A DNA stretch of 64,000 nucleotides from Planctomycetaceae bacterium (GTDB taxonomy: Bacteria > Planctomycetota > Planctomycetia > Planctomycetales > Planctomycetaceae), in NCBI GenBank assembly GCA_900299185.1, contig OMIV01000344.1:1-64000 (forward strand), written 5' to 3'. Position numbers and translations under genes: made by a program. Position 1 is the first letter of the stretch. Every line of letters begins with the position of its first letter. Shown here one piece after another: positions 52,806 to 60,893 of this stretch. The notes under the pieces are model-generated. The model ran no database searches, was not told where the DNA came from, and was given only the letters and a program-made list of their open reading frames with translations.

Positions 52806-53744
52806 ATGGATCTCGGACAAATCACACCGTGGATCATCTTCGGCGTCAGCACGCTCATGCTCTGGGCGATGTTCAACTTCTTTGCCGGAGAGAAATCTCG
52901 AGCGACCGAACGACTGGATGAACTGCGCGATCCAACCTTAAGAAACAGCGCAACCAATAAGCCCGGTTCGGAAAAAAACGGCGCGATGGGCATGCTCGAA
53001 AAAGCTGCACCAGCACTGTCGAAGGCTCTGCAACCGCAGTCCGAGTTGGAACGCAACAACTTGAAGCGGAAGCTGGCGAACGGAGGCTTCAACGGACCGC
53101 GTGCGGCTCAGATGTTCTTAGCGGCGAAGATGATCGGACTCACTGTCTGCCTCTTGATTGGCGGCAGTATCGGGTTCTTCAATTGGGGACTGACCAACAA
53201 GTGCATGATCGCCGTCGCGATCGCAACTTTCATTGGCTTCTACGGTCCTGAGATTTGGCTCTACATGGTGCGTAGCGGTCGGATGGAGCGACTCTTTTAG
53301 GGTATGCCCGATGCCTTGGATTTGCTGGTCGTGTGCGTTGAAGCCGGCTTGGCCATGGACGCAGGCATGCGGCGAGTCTGTGAAGAACTCTCGGATTCCC
53401 ATCCTGATGTCTGTTACGAGTTCAGCATGGTCAACATGCAATTGCAGATGGGACGAGTGCGGCGAGAAGTCTTACATGACATGGGTTTAAGGTCGGGCAT
53501 CGACGATATGAAGGCGCTCGCGGCGACATTGATTCACGCGGATAAGCTCGGAACGCCATTGGCCCTCGCGCTGCGTCAGCAATCCGACATGATGCGAATC
53601 AAGCGACGCCAGATGGCAGAAGAACGAGCACAAGCAACGTCGGTGAAGATGATCTTCCCGATGGTGCTCTTCATCTTCCCCGGCGTGTTCGTCGTGCTGG
53701 TTGGCCCAGCCGCGATCATGATGATCCACAACCTATTTAAGTAA
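52806..53744 (+). pseudogene. tadC: Tad/Flp pilus inner-membrane protein TadC, in-frame TAG
   Basis: TadC is the partner of TadB in the Tad pilus platform. The frame is open for 312 codons except for TAG at 53298-53300 (codon 165). Before the stop come the N-terminal membrane helix, a linker and two helices (AAKMIGLTVCLLIGGSIGFFN, CMIAVAIATFIGFYGPEIWLY). After it the T2SSF part continues in frame: GMPDALDLLVVCVEAGLAMDAGMRRV and MRIKRRQMAEERAQATSVKMIFPM, ending with the last helix. This second part matches the conserved TadC region exactly, so the stop breaks one gene. A GGGAG site stands before the ATG at 52806. A strong terminator follows. A second stop-bearing gene in the same operon suggests the pilus may be lost, or base errors. 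Confidence 0.85.
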
Positions 53745-53772
53745 GTTGGGCGTCGCTTCAGCATTCGACGCA

Positions 53773-53842
53773 AAAGCCCGAAGCACCAAAGACTGCGGCT
53801 GTTCTATGGCAGCAGAGTCGTTGACGCTTCGGGCTTTATTTT
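53773..53842 (+). terminator. Terminator of the tad cluster
   Basis: A 12-bp perfect stem, AAAGCCCGAAGC (53773-53784) with GCTTCGGGCTTT (53826-53837), closes a 41-nt loop that itself holds a small hairpin, and is followed by ATTTTTA. It stands about 30 nt after the tadC stop. Confidence 0.85.
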
Positions 53843-53914
53843 TAGTGACAGTCAATCGCTGATTGACCTACTGAGCCACGCAGTGCCGAACATTCGAAAG
53901 GTGAGCTCGAGTTA

Positions 53915-54295
53915 CTACTGGTCCATGGCCTCGTTGAGAAACTCAACGGCATCGGCTCGATTCTCAAAGTAAGACCACTTGCTCGTGATCCGCATCGTGT
54001 GCAGAGCTTGTTGCATGGGCTCGGTCGCCGAACAAAAGCAGGCGACTTTGTTGGCGTCTTCGAAGTGTCGAGCCAACTTGATCAACGACGCGAACATCAG
54101 GGATCCAATCAGATCCACCGAGCTGAAATCGACCAGCAACGCATCAGGACGATTGCGTTTCACAAAGTCGAGCAGCGAATTCGTATCGACATGAATGTCT
54201 TGGTAGCGAAACGTCTCGATGTCCCCCTGAGGTGTCACGATCAGAGCGCGGTCATGCGCTTCAACCGCAAATACCTTGAGATGTGTGGGAGCCAT
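53915..54295 (-). CDS. STAS-domain protein (anti-anti-sigma-like)
   Basis: This 126-residue protein is a single STAS domain, like SpoIIAA-type anti-sigma factor antagonists. The central strand-helix DALLVDFSSVDLIGSLMFASLIKLAR (about residues 50-75) is the diagnostic element; the serine in LIGS occupies the usual place of the residue phosphorylated by a partner kinase. A cysteine pair (ACFCSATEP) is close to the next strand. No kinase or phosphatase gene is next to it. It converges on the tad terminator and may act in a phosphorelay that controls a sigma factor. Confidence 0.85.
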   Translation of the reverse strand: MAPTHLKVFAVEAHDRALIVTPQGDIETFRYQDIHVDTNSLLDFVKRNRPDALLVDFSSVDLIGSLMFASLIKLARHFEDANKVACFCSATEPMQQALHTMRITSKWSYFENRADAVEFLNEAMDQ

Positions 54296-54796
54296 GTTTC
54301 GATCCTGTTACTCGATAAGTCTCTGCAACCGTTTGATCTGAAAAGGTCGAGTCGTGACTGACGATGCGAAGATGTCCTGAGTCGTTACGGGCAGCGTGTC
54401 GAAATCGCGGCGACAGACTCGATCTTCCGAACCGATGCCACAATGGCCTCACAAATCTCAACACGCAATAACGAGAACGCGGTCCGTTCCCTTCGTAGAA
54501 AAAACTTGCCAACCCAAAGAATCGAGGAATTCGTGGATTCGCGTCGGCATTAATGATGCACAGCACCGTGATCTACAGGGAGAACCATACCATCCATTAC
54601 GACGGGACGTTTCACGGAGATCGCGTAAAGACGCGATGAGACAACCTCAGTCTGCATTCGCTGATGGTGCCAATCAGCCATTCTAAGAATGCAACTAACC
54701 CGCAACTTCAGCGAGGTTCATCGAATGGAACCAGTCGTTGAAGCAACGGGTTAGCGGTCAATTAGATTCTGTGGCCGGGACTCGAAGCGAGTCTCT
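54296..54796. other. Intergenic region with long hairpin
   Basis: About 500 nt between two leftward genes, ExeA-like (upstream) and STAS (downstream). Its right end contains the 60-nt palindrome listed at 54695-54754. A 28-codon frame at about 54552-54638 is too short to judge. Confidence 0.4.
54695..54754. repeat. 60-nt imperfect palindrome downstream of ExeA-like gene
   Basis: CTAACCCG (54695-54702) pairs with CGGGTTAG (54747-54754); inside it CTTCAGCGA pairs with TCGTTGAAG (one G-U pair), and then GGTTC pairs with GAACC. The hairpin lies about 40 nt beyond the end of the ExeA-like gene. No T run follows, so it is not a typical terminator; a REP-type element or RNA-stability structure is possible. 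Confidence 0.65.
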
Positions 54797-55618
54797 TTAG
54801 ACGGGAACGCACTGCCCCACTTCGTCGGCAACGGACTCAATTTCCCGAGCACTTAACTGTCGCATGCCATCCGCAAAACCTACGAGCAACGCGAGATCTG
54901 CGATCCGATTGATGCGACGCGGGACGCCACCGGAGAGTTCGTAGATCTCGGTCAGTGCTGCTTCATCAAAGACCGGCTGCTTTAAGCCTGCCACATGCAA
55001 TCGATGTCGGATGTACTCAGCGGTTTCGTCGCGTGAGAACGACTGCAACAGAGACTTCACGCCCAGTCGTTCATTGAGTTCCGGCATGTGCTCGATACGA
55101 GCCAGCAAAGATCGTTGGCCACACATCAACAGTGTGAACGGCGACTCGTTGCGGAGATTCAAGAGCAACTGAATGGTCTGAAACACGCGCTGATCTTCGA
55201 TCAAATGAGCATCATCGATGACAATCAGCGGATGCTTGCCATCGTCTGCGAACTGAGCGAGTCCCGACTGTAATTGCCGTAACACCCGATCGAGTGCCAG
55301 CTCATCTCGAGCGGCTTCCACGTCGTCGCCGGTCACTTGAGCAGCCAGGTACGCGAGCAATTCTGACGCCGTCAAGAAGGGATAATGAACCCAGACGACT
55401 GGGCCGAATCGCTCCTCTAGATCGTTGACCAACATCTTCGCCAGATAGGTTTTGCCGTAGCCGGTTCCACCGACCAAAAGCCCCGCGCCTTTGTTGCTCT
55501 CTAGCAAATACTGCAGCTTCAAATGAGCGGCTTGATGAGTGCGGCTGCGGTAGAAGAACGACGCATCGCAATCGTTTTCAAAGGGGCGACTGCCAAGATT
55601 CCAGTACTGCGCATACAT
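54797..55618 (-). CDS. ExeA-like AAA+ ATPase
   Basis: This 273-residue protein belongs to the ExeA/GspA group of AAA+ ATPases, which in type II secretion help place the secretin through peptidoglycan. It starts with the family pattern MYAQYWNLGSRPFEND, and Walker A is GGTGYGKT (about 50-57). Walker B is PLIVIDDAH (about 129-137), followed by a sensor region MCGQRSLLARI and an arginine-rich end (GGVPRRINRIADLALL). Unlike full ExeA it has no membrane helix or peptidoglycan-binding domain. The next gene upstream encodes a membrane-anchored partner, an ExeB/GspB-like arrangement. Confidence 0.85.
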   Translation of the reverse strand: MYAQYWNLGSRPFENDCDASFFYRSRTHQAAHLKLQYLLESNKGAGLLVGGTGYGKTYLAKMLVNDLEERFGPVVWVHYPFLTASELLAYLAAQVTGDDVEAARDELALDRVLRQLQSGLAQFADDGKHPLIVIDDAHLIEDQRVFQTIQLLLNLRNESPFTLLMCGQRSLLARIEHMPELNERLGVKSLLQSFSRDETAEYIRHRLHVAGLKQPVFDEAALTEIYELSGGVPRRINRIADLALLVGFADGMRQLSAREIESVADEVGQCVPV

Positions 55619-55713
55619 CGGAGAATCCAGAACGCTGGAGAGAATGGATGAGGGGTCTAGCTATCACTGATTCGAAGCCGAACCGGAGATGCGACGAGCG
55701 GCATCCGATGTCA

Positions 55714-56232
55714 TTAGTTGGGTGATGCTTCAATCGTCCCAGTCAGCCAAACAGGTTGGTTGGCGGTCGCTCTGGGAGTGATCGGTGCTTGTCGAGCCGA
55801 AGTTTGGCCAGGAGCTTGATTGACGGCGGGTCGCTCAAAGCTGGCAGACGTCACGGGCAACGTCACCGAAGCTGGTTCAAGCCCTTGCGGACCAGCCCCG
55901 AACAACGGGCCAGGAACAGGAGCGGCATCAGCGCGGCTGGCCAAGTCGGCGGCTGGAAACTCCAAGGTCGGCGGAGCATTCTCGTTATTGGGCGACGCAG
56001 AATCGCTGACCCCCATCGCTCCCAATGGCTTGGGGCCAAAGCCCATGACGACTTCTTCGTCGCTGATATCGTCTGATGTCGCTGCGTCGTCGTTGTTGGA
56101 CAACGCTAAGAACGCCAATCCACCCACAAGTAACATGGCTGCGAACAGCCCCAAGTTCGCGGGCTTTATATAAGCTTTCCAACTGGGCTGCTCGGGCGAT
56201 GACGACTGAGATTTCTTGGATGACTGGGACAT
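55714..56232 (-). CDS. Membrane-anchored hypothetical protein, possible GspB-like partner
   Basis: From ATG 56232 the 172-residue protein has a Ser-rich cytoplasmic start, one transmembrane helix (PANLGLFAAMLLVGGLAFLALS, about 24-45) and a low-complexity, Pro/Ala-rich periplasmic part that ends GTIEASPN. No family is recognised. The topology and the ExeA-like gene 95 bases downstream recall GspB/ExeB proteins, which bridge the ATPase to the periplasm, but the GspB C-terminal domain is not seen. The sequence starting at 56259 is probably not used. Confidence 0.6.
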   Translation of the reverse strand: MSQSSKKSQSSSPEQPSWKAYIKPANLGLFAAMLLVGGLAFLALSNNDDAATSDDISDEEVVMGFGPKPLGAMGVSDSASPNNENAPPTLEFPAADLASRADAAPVPGPLFGAGPQGLEPASVTLPVTSASFERPAVNQAPGQTSARQAPITPRATANQPVWLTGTIEASPN

Positions 56233-56427
56233 AGAGCCTCCGTCCGGGATGAAAAGCAATGACTCCCTGGAGTTATCGGCTCCGAACTTGAGGATCTTGA
56301 GCGTTATATGAATTAGGCAGAGTAGAGAAAGAATTCCGATCGCGGTGACTTTGAAATGGGATCGGACTTGCGCGAATTGGCGCGCGGCTCATACCAAGTG
56401 ACGAGCGATCGCGACCCCGACGAGCAC

Positions 56428-57009
56428 TTAGCGCGAGATCGTGTGGGTCAACGTTCCCAAGATCGAACGTTCGAGGTTGTCGTCGCGACCGAGTGGCAAC
56501 CAGCCTTCCGGCGTGCCGGGACCGACAACGATGTCGAGGTCTCGTTGCAGCGGAGTGTTCTCGCGGAAAGTTGCATAGCCCGGCGAGTTCACAATCAGAC
56601 GCTGCGGTTCCTCGATCTCTTTCATGACTTCGATGCCGACCAAATACCCGCCTTCCACCGGCGAGACACTGACGACGGCCTTGCGTCGAATCGACTGCAA
56701 GCTGCTCTCCAGCTTGTCTTCGGCAGTGACCGAGTCGAACTGCCACGGCTCCATCACCCCCGACCCAACCTTGTATTGGGACTCGATCTGTCCATCGAGC
56801 CGGTTTTCGCGTTCGATCGGAAACTGATAGGCATGCAAGACGTCAACGGCATGCTCCCAGACGTCTTCAGGGTTGTTGGCGCGAACGAAGACCGGATTGG
56901 AAACCTGAGGCACCGAGAGGCAGCCGACCGCGCTCAACAAGAACACCGCCAGCATGCTCACCTTCAGGCAAGCCACGGCGGCCAACGTTGATGAAGTCCG
57001 GTTCGGCAT
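56428..57009 (-). CDS. Hypothetical lipoprotein
   Basis: This 193-residue protein begins with a lipoprotein signal ending LLSAVGC (lipobox SAVGC, cysteine near residue 30). The mature part shows a conserved-looking block RANNPEDVWEHAVDVLHAYQFPIERENRLDGQIES and, further on, RRKAVVSVSPVEGGYLVGIEVMKEIE. No family is named by me; similar lipoproteins are widespread in planctomycetes. It is divergently arranged from the TlpA-like gene and 195 bases upstream of the ExeB-like gene on the same strand. Confidence 0.65.
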   Translation of the reverse strand: MPNRTSSTLAAVACLKVSMLAVFLLSAVGCLSVPQVSNPVFVRANNPEDVWEHAVDVLHAYQFPIERENRLDGQIESQYKVGSGVMEPWQFDSVTAEDKLESSLQSIRRKAVVSVSPVEGGYLVGIEVMKEIEEPQRLIVNSPGYATFRENTPLQRDLDIVVGPGTPEGWLPLGRDDNLERSILGTLTHTISR

Positions 57010-57240
57010 TGAGCGACGTCCTTGTCACGGTCCGAGTCAAAGGGGCTGGGAGTCTGCCAGTCGTTTCAAAACGCGACAAGACCGACCTGCGCTCCAACAA
57101 ACTGGCGCTGACTCGCAACTGACGTTTTTGCCAGACTGTTTGGAAACAGCCGCAACTCATCGTCAAAGCAAGACGCGAAAACGACGCCACGCGACTGACC
57201 AAGTCTCGTTTGCGAACCGTAGGCGAAAAGGAATTTGCTC

Positions 57241-59130
57241 ATGAAAATAAAGCTCGCGATCACCTTGGGACTCTGGACTGTCATTGGTGCGACCGCGTTT
57301 TCTCAAACGCCGACGCCCGAAGTCGCGCTGCAATACAAGCCGTCGCAAAAAGACGTCGAGTACGACAGCCCGCTGGTTGCTGACGTCAAGAAGTGTCGTG
57401 TCGAACTCGAGAAGTTTGAAAAGAACTTTGGCTTCGCGGTCTATGAACCCAACGGCTTGATCTTGCGACGTTACTTCGACGCCAACGGCGATCGTTACAT
57501 CGATGCCTGGCGCTACTACAAGAATGGCATCGAGGTCTATCGCGACATCGACAGCGACTTCGATCAGAAGATTGACCAGGTCCGTTGGCTCAATACCGGA
57601 GGCACTCGGTGGGGCGTCGACAAGAACCAAGACGGCAAGATCGACAGTTGGAAGTTTCTCTCTGCTGAGGAAGCCACACGCGTTGCCGTCAACTCGCTCG
57701 TCAGCGGTGACATGGCGACTCTTTCCACCGTGCTGATCACCAAGAGCGATTTGGACTCACTCGGCATCAGCGACAGCATTGCCACAGAGCTCCTCCGACA
57801 AGTTCAAGAGCCATCCGCCGCTGCTCGCACCATCATGAGCAAGGGCTTGCTCACGTCGCAGTCGAAGTGGACTCGGATGGATGCTTCGATGCCATCGCTG
57901 ATCCCCATGGATGACAAGAAGGCAACCGCCGACTTGCTGGTTTACGAAGGTGCGATGACGTTCGTCGAAACTGGCGGCAAGCATGGCATCGTGCAGATTG
58001 GCGAGATGATCAAAGTCGGCGACGTTTGGAAACTAACTCAGATCCCCACTCCCATGAGCGGCAATGAGATCGTGACATCCGCCGGTCTGCTGATGCGTCC
58101 GGCCAGCTTGCCATCTCAAGGTGGCAGCGAGCTGACAGAAAAAATGCAGGAGATTCTGAAGCAGCTCGAAGACCTCGATAAGAAGGGGCCGGGGCCGAAT
58201 TCGACGAAGGCCGAGTTCGTTGCTTATCACATCAAACGTAAGAAGATCATTGAGCGACTGATTGCAGAAGCTCAGGCCGCTCAGCAGCGAGATCTGTGGA
58301 CGCAGCAACTCATCAACACTCTGGTTTCGTTGATTCAGCTTGGCGAAGTCGACGCAGTCAAAGAACTTCGCGAGCTCGAGGTGAGCATTCAGAAAAACAA
58401 CGCGACTTCGCCCTTGTTGGCGCTGATTGCTTTCCAGAGCCTGTTTGCCCAATACAGCTTGGCGAGCAACACGAAGGATCCCAAGGACCAACAAAAGGCC
58501 CACGAGAAGTGGTTCATGGAGCTCGATAAGTTTGTGTCGAACTTCCCGAATTCCGATCAGGCTGTAGACGCTCTGCTGCAGTTGGCGGTGAATGCCGAGC
58601 ACAACCAGAAGCCCGATGTCGCTCGCCGTTACTACAAGCAATTGGGTCTTCGCAAAGACGTCCCTGGAGCGGAAGCTCGGGCCAATGGAGCCTTGCGCCG
58701 GTTGGATCTTGTTGGCACCACCTTCAAGCTCAGTGGCAAAGACGTTGGAAGTCGTACGATCGATGTCGCGTCGCTTAGAGGTAAAGCCTATGTCGTTTGC
58801 TTCTGGGAAATGAATTCCCTCACGTTCAATGAAGATCTGCCAGTGCTCAAAGCACTGCTCGAACAATATGCAGAGCGTGGTTTCGCCATCGTCGGAATCT
58901 GCACGGATCAGGACACCAAAGCCATCACGACGTACGTCACAACGAATAAGGTCAACTTCCCGTCGATCCATGACCCGGCATCCAATGAGAACTTCAACAC
59001 CTTGGCCATGCAGTATGGCATCTACAAGAACCCGCTGATGTTCCTCGTCGATCGCGACGGCAAAGTGGTGTCGAACGACATCACTGTGAATGACTTGAAG
59101 ACCAAGTTGGCGGAAGCGTTTAAGAAGTAA
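57241..59130 (+). CDS. Exported TlpA-like thioredoxin-fold protein without CXXC
   Basis: This 629-residue protein has a signal peptide (KLAITLGLWTVIGATAFSQ) after ATG 57241 and AAAGGA. The first 150 residues after it hold EF-hand-like acid repeats (DANGDRYIDAWRYY, DSDFDQKIDQVRW, DKNQDGKIDSWKF), a pattern found also in other planctomycete proteins. The middle part is helical, with TPR-like segments near 400-450. The C-terminal 140 residues have the TlpA/AhpC thioredoxin fold (DVASLRGKAYVVCFWEM), ending IYKNPLMFLVDRDGKVV. The CXXC redox pair is replaced by EMNS, so thiol-disulfide exchange is unlikely. Role unknown. Confidence 0.8.
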   Translation: MKIKLAITLGLWTVIGATAFSQTPTPEVALQYKPSQKDVEYDSPLVADVKKCRVELEKFEKNFGFAVYEPNGLILRRYFDANGDRYIDAWRYYKNGIEVYRDIDSDFDQKIDQVRWLNTGGTRWGVDKNQDGKIDSWKFLSAEEATRVAVNSLVSGDMATLSTVLITKSDLDSLGISDSIATELLRQVQEPSAAARTIMSKGLLTSQSKWTRMDASMPSLIPMDDKKATADLLVYEGAMTFVETGGKHGIVQIGEMIKVGDVWKLTQIPTPMSGNEIVTSAGLLMRPASLPSQGGSELTEKMQEILKQLEDLDKKGPGPNSTKAEFVAYHIKRKKIIERLIAEAQAAQQRDLWTQQLINTLVSLIQLGEVDAVKELRELEVSIQKNNATSPLLALIAFQSLFAQYSLASNTKDPKDQQKAHEKWFMELDKFVSNFPNSDQAVDALLQLAVNAEHNQKPDVARRYYKQLGLRKDVPGAEARANGALRRLDLVGTTFKLSGKDVGSRTIDVASLRGKAYVVCFWEMNSLTFNEDLPVLKALLEQYAERGFAIVGICTDQDTKAITTYVTTNKVNFPSIHDPASNENFNTLAMQYGIYKNPLMFLVDRDGKVVSNDITVNDLKTKLAEAFKK

Positions 59131-59306
59131 GCCCGGCGAAAGACAAAGCTAACTCGACAGTCAGAAGGCCGCTTGATGCGGTTCGATATGCAGGTTCGCG
59201 ATTGTCGCTCTACGCCTCGGTCCGCCACTCAAACCGGAACTGAAGCCAGCGGCGATCACCGATCAAACAGAGGCGATGCCTCGTGCCCATACGGAAGGGA
59301 TTCCTC

Positions 59307-60515
59307 ATGTTGCGAAGTCGGTGGGTTCTCTCGTTGCTGACAATCTCGGGACTATGTCTGGCAACAGGTTGCCAACAGGCAGACGACGACGAACTCAGCA
59401 TGCCGGACTTCTCTGTGTCGAAGGCTCCGGCACCAGAACCAGAAAAGACCGAAGCCGCGAGCGACATCGAGCAAGTCGGACGCAAGGAACCGCCGCGCGA
59501 AGGTCAGCTTCGATTTACGCTGCGTCCTGGTGCCAAGTTCCCACTGCAAAAGACCGTTGAGCAAACGCTGGTTCAACAACTGAAAGACGGCAAAGCCATC
59601 AGCCGATCCCGGCTCTTCACAAGATTCGCCATTTCGGTCGATAGCGAGGAGAAAGGTAAGCGACGACTCAGCGTCCGTTATGATCGCGTGCGTTACTCGC
59701 AAGACATGCTGGGCAAGAAGGTCGAATACGATTCAACCAATCCTGGCGAGCAAGTTCCACCCGAGGCGCTGCTCTACCACGGCATGGTCAACAACGGGTT
59801 CTCGTTTTGGCTGAGCGACGAAAATCAGGTCTTCAATGTCGAAGGCATGCCAGAGTTCTTACAGCGTTGTGCTCGGTTCGTGCCTGAAGCCAGTCGTCAA
59901 CAAGCCATGCAACAAGCCTTGGCAAATTCTGAAGACGAGAGCTTCGCCAACTTCGTCGATGACAGCATCGGGTTGCTGCGTTTCAACAAGGACGCTCCAG
60001 GTCGAGAGACGATGATCAAAGAAGGCGATGAATGGAGCCGTCAGCGCAAGCTGACAAACCCTGTGCCCATGATGCTCGACACGACTTACCACCTCGCTTC
60101 GCTGAACGACAAGATGGCCAAGATCGATGTGCTGGGCCGCATTGTGCCCATGCGAGTCGCGTCGCTCAGCCCTGAGAATCAGCGTCAGTCGGAATCTGAG
60201 ATCCTGCTCAAAGACGGACACACCGCGGGTGTTTGCGACATCGATCGCGAGACCGGATTGCCGATCCACAGCCGCATCGAACGTAACTTCGCGATGCGAG
60301 TGCGGTTGGCGGACAAGAGCGAGTTTGACCAACACAAACGAGTCGTGACGACGGTCGAATCGTTCCCGTCTGGTAAGGCAATTTACACAGGGCAAGACGA
60401 TCGCCCCGCGATGCCGAACAACGAAATCTTGCCGACATCCGGCATTCGTACTCGGCAGCCAGCCACGACCACGCCCAGTGACGAACGGTCCTTCCAGCCG
60501 CCTCGTTTGCCGTAA
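59307..60515 (+). CDS. Hypothetical lipoprotein
   Basis: From ATG 59307, eight bases after GGAAGGG, the 402-residue product has a lipoprotein signal with lipobox LATGC (cysteine near residue 20). The mature protein has an acidic linker, then a mixed alpha/beta region with a conserved-looking RFTLRPGAKFPLQKTVEQTL start and RYDRVRYSQDMLGKKVEYDS, with a Pro/Thr-rich tail. I recognise no family. It follows the TlpA-like gene on the same strand after 176 bases and could be co-expressed. A palindromic element follows. Confidence 0.7.
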   Translation: MLRSRWVLSLLTISGLCLATGCQQADDDELSMPDFSVSKAPAPEPEKTEAASDIEQVGRKEPPREGQLRFTLRPGAKFPLQKTVEQTLVQQLKDGKAISRSRLFTRFAISVDSEEKGKRRLSVRYDRVRYSQDMLGKKVEYDSTNPGEQVPPEALLYHGMVNNGFSFWLSDENQVFNVEGMPEFLQRCARFVPEASRQQAMQQALANSEDESFANFVDDSIGLLRFNKDAPGRETMIKEGDEWSRQRKLTNPVPMMLDTTYHLASLNDKMAKIDVLGRIVPMRVASLSPENQRQSESEILLKDGHTAGVCDIDRETGLPIHSRIERNFAMRVRLADKSEFDQHKRVVTTVESFPSGKAIYTGQDDRPAMPNNEILPTSGIRTRQPATTTPSDERSFQPPRLP

Positions 60516-60893
60516 GCACTCCGACCGCCAGTCTTCTGACGTTGGCGTTGGTCACGGTTGCCTACATTTCGGCAAGGCAGAGATCTCACGCAGAGGCGCG
60601 GGGAACGCAGAGAAGACCGCGTTGCGCACTCCTGCCATTTCCGACAGAACTAGTGGAGCACGTTTCCAACGTGCTCGTTTCACGTGAATTGAGGCACGTT
60701 GGAAACGAGCCCCACGACATCTCAGAACTCTGTCGGAAACGTCAACTTCCTCAGCTCTGCGAACCCCGCGCCCCTGCGTGAAACTTCTTCGACTTAATTT
60801 GGTGGGAATGCGATGTCGACCACGAATCAATACGGCAACGGCACGCACTCGCGATCGCTTCGGGCTTGCCTGGGTAGAGTTTTGGCCTGGCTA
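60516..60893. other. Intergenic region dominated by nested palindromic element
   Basis: About 380 nt between convergent genes. Most of it (60586-60781) is the nested palindrome listed separately. No gene was recognised. Confidence 0.5.
60586..60781. repeat. Nested palindromic element (three inverted repeats)
   Basis: Outer arms TCACGCAGAGGCGCGGGG.. (60586-60612) and its inverted match (60755-60781) agree at 24 of 27 positions. Within them TTTCCGACAGA (60638-60648) pairs with TCTGTCGGAAA (60729-60739). The core has two hairpin units, AGCACGTTTCCAACGTGCT (60657-60675) and GGCACGTTGGAAACGAGCC (60693-60711), inverted to each other. The element could fold into one long structure, a MITE-like or REP-cluster insertion, or a bidirectional terminator between convergent genes. 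Confidence 0.75.

Noticed and set aside
14283-53300. Stop-codon reassignment as the reason for interrupted genes
   Set aside because: TAA, TAG and TGA are all involved, and all three end normal genes elsewhere in the window.
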